Source: Betaproteobacteria bacterium UBA6910 (GTDB lineage Bacteria; Pseudomonadota; Gammaproteobacteria; Burkholderiales; UBA6910). Taken from it: DNA of 8,825 nucleotides. Within the stretch, counting starts at the first letter, position 1. Each line of letters begins with the position of its first letter. The translations under genes were made by a program, and so were the position numbers. The notes under the pieces were generated by a model, which made no database searches, was not told where the DNA came from, and saw only the letters and a list, made by a program, of their open reading frames with translations. Shown piece by piece: positions 6,485-8,825 of the stretch. The DNA is taken from assembly GCA_002451065.1 (NCBI GenBank), contig DKBC01000050.1:1-8825 (forward strand), in the 5' to 3' direction.

Positions 6485-7126
6485 CTAGTCGCCGGCTTCC
6501 CCGACAAAGGGATTGGTCTTGCGCTCCTCGCCCATGGTGGACATGGGGCCGTGGCCGGGCACGAAGCGGAAGTCGTCCCCCAGGGAAAACAGCTGCTCGC
6601 GTATGGAGCGCACCAGCGTCTCGTAGTCGCCCCGGGGAAAATCCGTGCGCCCGATGGAGCCGCGGAACAGCACGTCGCCCACGAAGGCGAGGCGGGAGGG
6701 CCCGTGGCAGAAGATCACGTGCCCGGGCGTGTGGCCGGGGCAGTGACGCACTTCCAGCGTCAGATTGCCGACGCGGACGCTATCCCCGTGGTGCAGCCAG
6801 CGGTTCGGCGTGAAGGCCTTGGCCGGCGGGAATCCGAACATCACGCTTTGCTGGGGCAGCCCCTGAATCCAGAACAGGTCCTCCTCCTGGGGCCCCTCGA
6901 TGGGAACCTTCAGCCGCTCCGCCAGCTCCCCGGTACCGCCCGCGTGGTCGATATGGGCGTGGGTGAGCAGGATCTTCTCGATCTCCACGCCCGATTCCTT
7001 GGCCACGGCGAGAATCCGCTCCAGATCGCCACCGGGGTCCACGACGGCGCCCTTCATCGTTTCCTCGCACCACAGCAGGGAGCAGTTCTGCGCGAAGGGC
7101 GTGACCGGTATCACCTTCACTTTCAT
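6485..7126 (-). CDS. gloC: Type II glyoxalase GloC (YcbL-like hydroxyacylglutathione hydrolase)
   Basis: The 213-residue protein matches E. coli YcbL/GloC in length and along its whole sequence. It is a metallo-beta-lactamase fold enzyme that hydrolyses S-lactoylglutathione to lactate and glutathione, the second step of methylglyoxal detoxification, in the cytoplasm. Metal ligands are visible: THAHIDH (H56, H58, D60, H61), H132 in CPGHTPGH, D151 in FVGDVLF and H192 in VPGHGP. Other family blocks are PVTPFAQNCSLLWCE (7-21), DPGGD (30-34), GPQEEDLFWIQGLP (78-91) and GRTDFPRGD (159-167). It lacks the long C-terminal substrate-binding domain of GloB, as expected for this short class. The ATG at 7126 is chosen over a TTG at 7147 because it fits the family N-terminus (MKVKVIPVTPF). 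The ribosome binding site is weak. It lies 103 bases after the secreted methyltransferase gene and may have its own promoter. Confidence 0.95.
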   Translation of the reverse strand: MKVKVIPVTPFAQNCSLLWCEETMKGAVVDPGGDLERILAVAKESGVEIEKILLTHAHIDHAGGTGELAERLKVPIEGPQEEDLFWIQGLPQQSVMFGFPPAKAFTPNRWLHHGDSVRVGNLTLEVRHCPGHTPGHVIFCHGPSRLAFVGDVLFRGSIGRTDFPRGDYETLVRSIREQLFSLGDDFRFVPGHGPMSTMGEERKTNPFVGEAGD

Positions 7127-7185
7127 GGGGCTAGGTGGATCGGGCAAATGAGAGGCTGCGCGGCGCGGAACGCCAGGTCCCGCGC

Positions 7186-7214
7186 ATCATGCCGTCGGTT
7201 CCAGGGATCTGCAA
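7186..7214 (-). promoter_or_regulatory. Possible promoter for gloC
   Basis: On the minus strand TTGCAG (7209-7214) and CATGAT (7186-7191) are separated by exactly 17 bases. Transcription would start near 7179, giving a leader of about 50 bases before the gloC ATG. A 6-bp inverted repeat, GCGCGG (7163-7168) with CCGCGC (7180-7185), falls within this leader and start region. Matches to consensus are partial. Confidence 0.3.
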
Positions 7215-7229
7215 CCGCGCCGGGATACA

Positions 7230-7931
7230 TCACGGGCGCCGGAACCTGAGAAAGTAGTTCTCCCGTAGGAACTTCCGGTCCTCCAGGAGAATGAATCCCG
7301 CCGCCTCGATTTCTCGGACCACGGCATCCTTGGGCGCCCTGACATGGCCCAGGATCCAGGCGCTGCTCTCTCCCGGCATCTTTTCGAAGTCGATCACCAC
7401 CAGGGTCCCCCCGGGCTTGAGCGCGGCGCGGATCGACGCCAGCATGGATTCCGGGTACTCAAAGTGATGGTAGGTATCGCTGAGGAACGCCAGGTCCACG
7501 GACGCTTGCGGCAGGCGCGCGTCCCGCTCGGTTCCTAGGATCACTTCCACATTGCCGAGGCCCTTGTCCCGGGCGAGTTCCCGAACCGCATCCGAGAATT
7601 CGGGAGAAATATCCTCCGCGTACACCTTGCCCGAGGGCCCAACTTCGCCCGCGAACAACCAGGTGAACAGCCCGGTTCCCGCGCCAATGTCCGCCACGGT
7701 CATGCCGGGCCGAACTCCGGTGGCGGAAAGGATCTCCAGGCGCCGGTCGAACACCTCGCGCCCGGGGGACTCGAAGGAGCGCTGCCAGCGGGAAAAGTCG
7801 GCGTTTTCGTAGTGGCGGTTGATGCCCGGTGCAACGCTTTGCACCTGGGCCAGGACCGAGACGGCGCCGGGCACCAGAGCCAGCGCCAGCAGCACGTTCC
7901 CGAGGTACCGCAGCATCGGTTGTGCTTTCAT
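7230..7931 (-). CDS. SAM-dependent class I methyltransferase with an N-terminal signal peptide
   Basis: The 233-residue protein starts at the ATG at 7931, which overlaps the stop of the upstream methyltransferase gene as ATGA, so translation is probably coupled. Residues 1-28 form a Sec-type signal (K2 and R8, then NVLLALALVPGAV, with cleavage likely after VLA), which predicts a periplasmic or membrane-anchored enzyme. The rest is a complete class I methyltransferase: VADIGAGTGLF (79-89, the SAM-binding motif I), VYAEDISPEF (103-112, acidic residue after strand 2), DLAFLSDTYHHF (146-157) and LKPGGTLVVIDF (171-182). A segment before the fold (HYENADFSRWQRSFESPGRE) resembles that of other predicted exported methyltransferases. 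The methyl acceptor is unknown. SAM is normally cytoplasmic, so a periplasmic location raises the question of how the enzyme obtains it. The fold is certain; location is inferred. Confidence 0.92.
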   Translation of the reverse strand: MKAQPMLRYLGNVLLALALVPGAVSVLAQVQSVAPGINRHYENADFSRWQRSFESPGREVFDRRLEILSATGVRPGMTVADIGAGTGLFTWLFAGEVGPSGKVYAEDISPEFSDAVRELARDKGLGNVEVILGTERDARLPQASVDLAFLSDTYHHFEYPESMLASIRAALKPGGTLVVIDFEKMPGESSAWILGHVRAPKDAVVREIEAAGFILLEDRKFLRENYFLRFRRP

Positions 7932-8545
7932 GGCTTCGTCCCGCCCGGGGCGGGCTTGCGCGCAATCACCGTGGAAAAGACCTTAAGCGTGCCGCCGGGG
8001 GCGGGAAAGGAGTCCCCGCGATGGACGAGGATCTCCCAGTTGGCGAAGGCGCGTCGCAGCTCATCCACTGCGAACAGACAGTGGTGGTCCGGTTCGAACA
8101 TGCCGAGGAAGGTGGTGCCCTCGGTGAGCACGTTCACCGCGGCGATGCCGCCCGGGAGGACGTGCGCCTGGATTTCCTCCAGCATGGCCAGCGCCGTCTT
8201 CCGGGGAAAGAACATGAGCAGCCCGATGGCGACGATGGTGTCGTAGTTCCTGTCGATGTGCCAGCTCTCGAAATCCGCAACCAACGCCCGCACCGGGAGC
8301 CCCTCAGCCGCAGCCTGCGCCTGCAGGTGCTCGATTCCCGAAGGCGCGGCATCCACCGCGGTCACCGTGCATCCCCGGCGCGCGGCTTCCAGGGCGAGGT
8401 TGCCCAGGCCGCAGCCGAATTCCAGCACCTGGCCGTGAACAAACGCCAGCGCCAGTTTCTCGAAAGGATTGAGGGCGAAGTCCCCATCGCGCACCTGGCG
8501 TTGGAACTGGGTATCGAAAAACTCAACGGAGCGCCGTTGCGCCAT
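7928..8545 (-). CDS. TehB-like class I SAM-dependent methyltransferase
   Basis: The 205-residue protein is read from the ATG at 8545 (MAQRRSVEFFDTQFQRQV). The frame stays open to 8773, but that extension is antisense to the neighbouring gene, has low-complexity RSPA-type composition, and is left out. Class I methyltransferase motifs are VLEFGCGLGNLALEAA (40-55, motif I), VTAVDAAPSGIEHL (61-74, D65 for the ribose), ADFESW (90-95), YDTIVAIGLLMFFPR (101-115) and VLPGGIAAVNVL (129-140). The LMFF segment and the C-terminal ELRRAFANWEI resemble TehB of E. coli, which methylates tellurite and selenium compounds, but the match is to the wider family and the substrate is unknown. There is no signal peptide, so it is cytoplasmic. 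It lies 37 bases after the DUF2867-type gene and overlaps the exported methyltransferase by four bases. Confidence 0.9.
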   Translation of the reverse strand: MAQRRSVEFFDTQFQRQVRDGDFALNPFEKLALAFVHGQVLEFGCGLGNLALEAARRGCTVTAVDAAPSGIEHLQAQAAAEGLPVRALVADFESWHIDRNYDTIVAIGLLMFFPRKTALAMLEEIQAHVLPGGIAAVNVLTEGTTFLGMFEPDHHCLFAVDELRRAFANWEILVHRGDSFPAPGGTLKVFSTVIARKPAPGGTKP

Positions 8546-8551
8546 GGCGGG

Positions 8552-8557
8552 ATTGTA
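8552..8557 (-). promoter_or_regulatory. Possible -10 box giving a leaderless mRNA
   Basis: On the minus strand TACAAT (8552-8557) lies six bases before the ATG of the TehB-like gene. If used, transcription would start at or next to the ATG, with no leader; no ribosome binding site is seen there. The -35 region at normal spacing is poor (GAGCCC), so this may be chance. Confidence 0.25.
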
Positions 8558-8582
8558 CGCCGCGCCAGTCGGCCGGGCTCGG

Positions 8583-8825
8583 TCAGGGCCGGGCCGAACG
8601 CGCTTCCGCCCGGCGGGCGATCTGCAGCGCCATGCTATCGAACAGTACGTTGTGGACCGCCTTGAAAGCGGCCCAGTAGATGAGGCCGGGCGCGCCCGCG
8701 GGATGGAAATAGGCGGTGACGCTGAACCGGGTCGCGCCACTGGATTCGGGAAAGACCTCGAACTCCAGCACACCGGAGCCCGGCAGTTTCATTTCGGCCA
8801 GCAGGGTGAGACGGCGGGGCGGATC
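8583..8825 (-). CDS. C-terminal end of a DUF2867-type protein (5' end outside window)
   Basis: The frame is open to the window edge and gives the last 80 residues, starting PPRRLTLLAEMKLPG after one Asp. An ATG at 8792 is internal, since the family sequence continues upstream of it. The segment reads as LLAEMKLPGSGVLEFEV, then TRFSVTAYFHPAGAPGLIYW, then AVHNVLFDSMALQIARRAE. From memory this matches the end of DUF2867, a domain often fused behind an NAD(P)-binding short-chain dehydrogenase-like or NmrA-like domain (YbjT type). Whether that domain is present here lies outside the window. It is the first visible gene of the minus-strand cluster, 37 bases before the TehB-like gene, and may share its transcript. 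The function of DUF2867 is not established. Confidence 0.75.
   Translation of the reverse strand, partial: DPPRRLTLLAEMKLPGSGVLEFEVFPESSGATRFSVTAYFHPAGAPGLIYWAAFKAVHNVLFDSMALQIARRAEARSARP

Noticed and set aside
5760..6488. Plus-strand open frame opposite the GIY-YIG-like gene
   Set aside because: It overlaps the small cysteine gene in another frame and is antisense to a recognisable protein.
6461..7249. Plus-strand open frame opposite gloC
   Set aside because: The minus strand carries the full set of metallo-hydrolase ligands; this frame has none.
7928..8545. Calling this gene tehB and the region a tellurite-resistance locus
   Set aside because: Similarity is only at the level of the methyltransferase fold and an LMFF-like segment; no tehA or ter genes are present.
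7829..8665. Plus-strand open frame opposite the methyltransferases
   Set aside because: It is antisense to two proteins with intact SAM-binding motifs.
8546..8773. N-terminal extension of the TehB-like methyltransferase
   Set aside because: The extra 76 residues overlap the DUF2867-type gene in another frame and have arginine/serine/proline-rich shadow composition.

Overview
The window is high-GC bacterial DNA, about two-thirds G+C by eye, densely packed with ordinary protein genes. An HrpA helicase with the DUF3418 tail, a GloC-type glyoxalase II and a DUF2322-like protein all point to Proteobacteria, most likely a betaproteobacterium or a closely related gammaproteobacterium. I see no tRNA, rRNA, CRISPR array, insertion sequence, phage gene or replication origin.

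Left part, plus strand: the C-terminal two-thirds of hrpA (1-2509) comes first, then a 265-base gap with a hairpin. Next come a small secreted four-cysteine protein (2775-3200) and an Old Yellow Enzyme family ene-reductase (3281-4393). After two small hairpins comes a DUF364/DUF4213 Rossmann-like protein (4509-5354), closely followed by a DUF2322-like protein (5391-5711) that may have its own promoter.

Middle: a strong hairpin at 5737-5759 lies between the DUF2322-like gene and a convergent minus-strand gene (5784-6122). That gene encodes a small GIY-YIG-like protein whose usual catalytic arginine appears to be missing. A divergent intergenic region of about 170 bases separates it from a tiny plus-strand gene (6292-6450) for a 52-residue protein with four cysteines.

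Right part, minus strand: gloC (6485-7126) has a possible promoter of its own. Upstream of it is a compact cluster, read right to left: the end of a DUF2867-type protein (8583 to the window edge), a TehB-like cytoplasmic methyltransferase (7928-8545), and a second methyltransferase with a Sec-type signal peptide (7230-7931). The two methyltransferases overlap by four bases (ATGA).

Most genes are housekeeping or general detoxification and redox functions: an RNA helicase, an ene-reductase, thioester hydrolysis and methyl transfer. I found no convincing new multi-gene system. The most interesting items are the methyltransferase pair predicted to sit in different compartments, the GIY-YIG-like protein, and the tiny cysteine protein.
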